Source: Saprospiraceae bacterium | Lineage (GTDB): Bacteria > Bacteroidota > Bacteroidia > Chitinophagales > Saprospiraceae | Direction of reading: 5' to 3' | Assembly: GCA_029212405.1 (NCBI GenBank) | Contig: JARGNR010000010.1 | Location: 1-64,000, forward strand | Length of the DNA stretch: 64,000 bases | Translations under genes and position numbers: made by a program | The notes under the pieces: generated by a model | The model's input: only the letters and a program-made list of their open reading frames with translations | What the model was told of the DNA's origin: nothing | The model's database searches: none | Part shown: one piece after another, positions 63,540 through 64,000 of the stretch | Numbering within the stretch: position 1 is the first letter of the stretch | How the letters are laid out: every line of letters starts with the position of its first letter

Positions 63540-63687
63540 TGTTTGATTCGGTTTTATTTTCAATGAAATCTAAAATTGATTGCCTGTGATAGAGAATTTG
63601 TTTGCCAGTAATTTTGCGCTCGTCAATATGTCCTGACTATCTATATTTCTGGAAAGTAGTCTGAGAATTGATTCTAAGTAGTGTCAT
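63532..63687 (-). pseudogene. Excisionase-type (HTH_17) DNA-binding remnant with internal stop
   Basis: Reading on the minus strand from the ATG at 63685-63687: MTLLRINSQTTFQKYR, TAG (63637-63639), then SGHIDERKITGKQILYHRQS and ILDFIENKTESNNE. This is the helix-turn-helix-wing pattern of excisionase family proteins (recognition helix plus wing K-ITGKQILYHRQSI). An in-frame TAG interrupts the domain and the N terminus is short, so it is a remnant. Such proteins are usual in mobile elements. It begins only four bases after the stop codon of the S74-domain gene. Confidence 0.65.
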
Positions 63688-63691
63688 CGTT

Positions 63692-64000
63692 TCAATTTTG
63701 CGGTCCCTCCAGAGCTGCCAACCTCTTTTCCAATGTTTTTATCAGTTCATTTTGTGCTGACAATTGATCCGACATTTCTTGTACTGCCTTGACCAACGGC
63801 ACCACAAATTCAGCATATTTAAGGCCATACACATCATTTTCATTTTTTGGTGCATCCACCCCACTAAAATCAAATCCGATTTGTTGTGCTGATGCTTCCA
63901 CTTCCTGAGCAATAAAACCTGTTTGTAGAACATCATTGTCCGAATCAAATCCTTCTTTCCCATTCACTACATTATGCAATTCATTTCTATTCAAAATATA
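63692..64000 (-). CDS. S74-peptidase (intramolecular chaperone) C-terminal domain, 5' end cut by window edge
   Basis: The last ~102 residues of a protein that continues beyond the window; a TTG at 63992-63994 is not a start. Segments match the chaperone of tail-fibre and endosialidase proteins in Bacteroidota: LQTGFIAQEVEASAQQIG, FDFSGVDAPKNENDVYGLKY, AEFVVPLVKAVQEMSDQLSA and a short coiled coil (LIKTLEKRLAALE) at the end. The domain self-cleaves and trimerises the N-terminal shaft. In Bacteroidota it occurs in phage tail fibres and in large surface proteins; which of these applies cannot be told here. Confidence 0.88.
   Translation of the reverse strand, partial: YILNRNELHNVVNGKEGFDSDNDVLQTGFIAQEVEASAQQIGFDFSGVDAPKNENDVYGLKYAEFVVPLVKAVQEMSDQLSAQNELIKTLEKRLAALEGPQN

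Noticed and set aside
63692-63994. Complete 100-residue S74-domain protein starting at the TTG at 63994
   Set aside because: The frame is open to the window edge and the domain is always C-terminal to a longer protein, so this is a truncated view.

Overview
The window looks like a chromosomal segment of an AT-rich member of the Bacteroidota, probably of the Saprospiria type (class level is inference). Support comes from type IX secretion (T9SS) C-terminal signals of both the ordinary kind and the gliding-associated (CHU_C) kind, SprB-like repeats, a DUF1800/DUF1501 secretion pair, a LytTR regulator, and several TAnnTTTG promoter elements. Most of it is ordinary genome. Only the last ~4.5 kb looks accessory and decayed.

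Layout. 1-3.8 kb: rpe (cut by the window edge), a DUF2452 protein, a cupin, a VOC protein, nadD and dnaN, all on the minus strand. 3.9-8.4 kb: three secreted amidohydrolase-like proteins, two of which have lost metal ligands. 8.6-13.3 kb: a surface lipoprotein with SprB-like repeats, an ECF sigma factor, and a protein with a cytoplasmic tail, one inner-membrane helix, a Ser/Asn-rich linker and a C-terminal outer-membrane barrel. That last architecture fits a dual membrane-spanning anti-sigma factor. 13.4-23.5 kb: a membrane-anchored protein, a lipoprotein, a WcaJ-type priming glycosyltransferase, dinB, a T9SS-secreted endonuclease I and a 1523-residue T9SS adhesin-like protein. 23.5-24.1 kb: three copies of a 62-nt repeat whose stem is fully paired only on the etf-sense strand. 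24.1-31.7 kb: etfBA, a TPR protein, a TraB/gamma-carbonic-anhydrase/LytTR operon, a HEAT-like protein with lspA, a MOSC protein and a small outer-membrane protein. 31.8-47.2 kb: an M36 metalloprotease, tdk, a PqiA-like protein, the DUF1800/DUF1501 group, an HtrA protease, a PLP decarboxylase and a lipoprotein.

47.2-53.1 kb: after a PorT-like barrel comes a tight three-gene unit. It holds the C-terminal half of a Pycsar-effector-like protein, a very large phosphoesterase + kinase-like + Omp85-type barrel fusion, and an SdiA-regulated-type propeller lipoprotein. 53.2-59.7 kb: a membrane protein, an alpha/beta hydrolase with an Asp nucleophile, SelO, a zinc-ribbon protein, a DUF547 protein, a peptidoglycan-binding/M15 peptidase and a lipid kinase.

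59.7-64 kb: a visibly AT-richer tail. It has an ORF pair that is probably one gene split by a 1-nt slip, two tandem paralogous lipoproteins, a long gap, a small gene with a frameshift, an excisionase remnant with an internal stop, and the C-terminal chaperone (S74) domain of a tail-fibre-like protein cut by the window edge. The points most worth following are the sigma/anti-sigma/lipoprotein module, the kinase-like barrel fusion with its Pycsar half-protein, and the 62-nt repeats.
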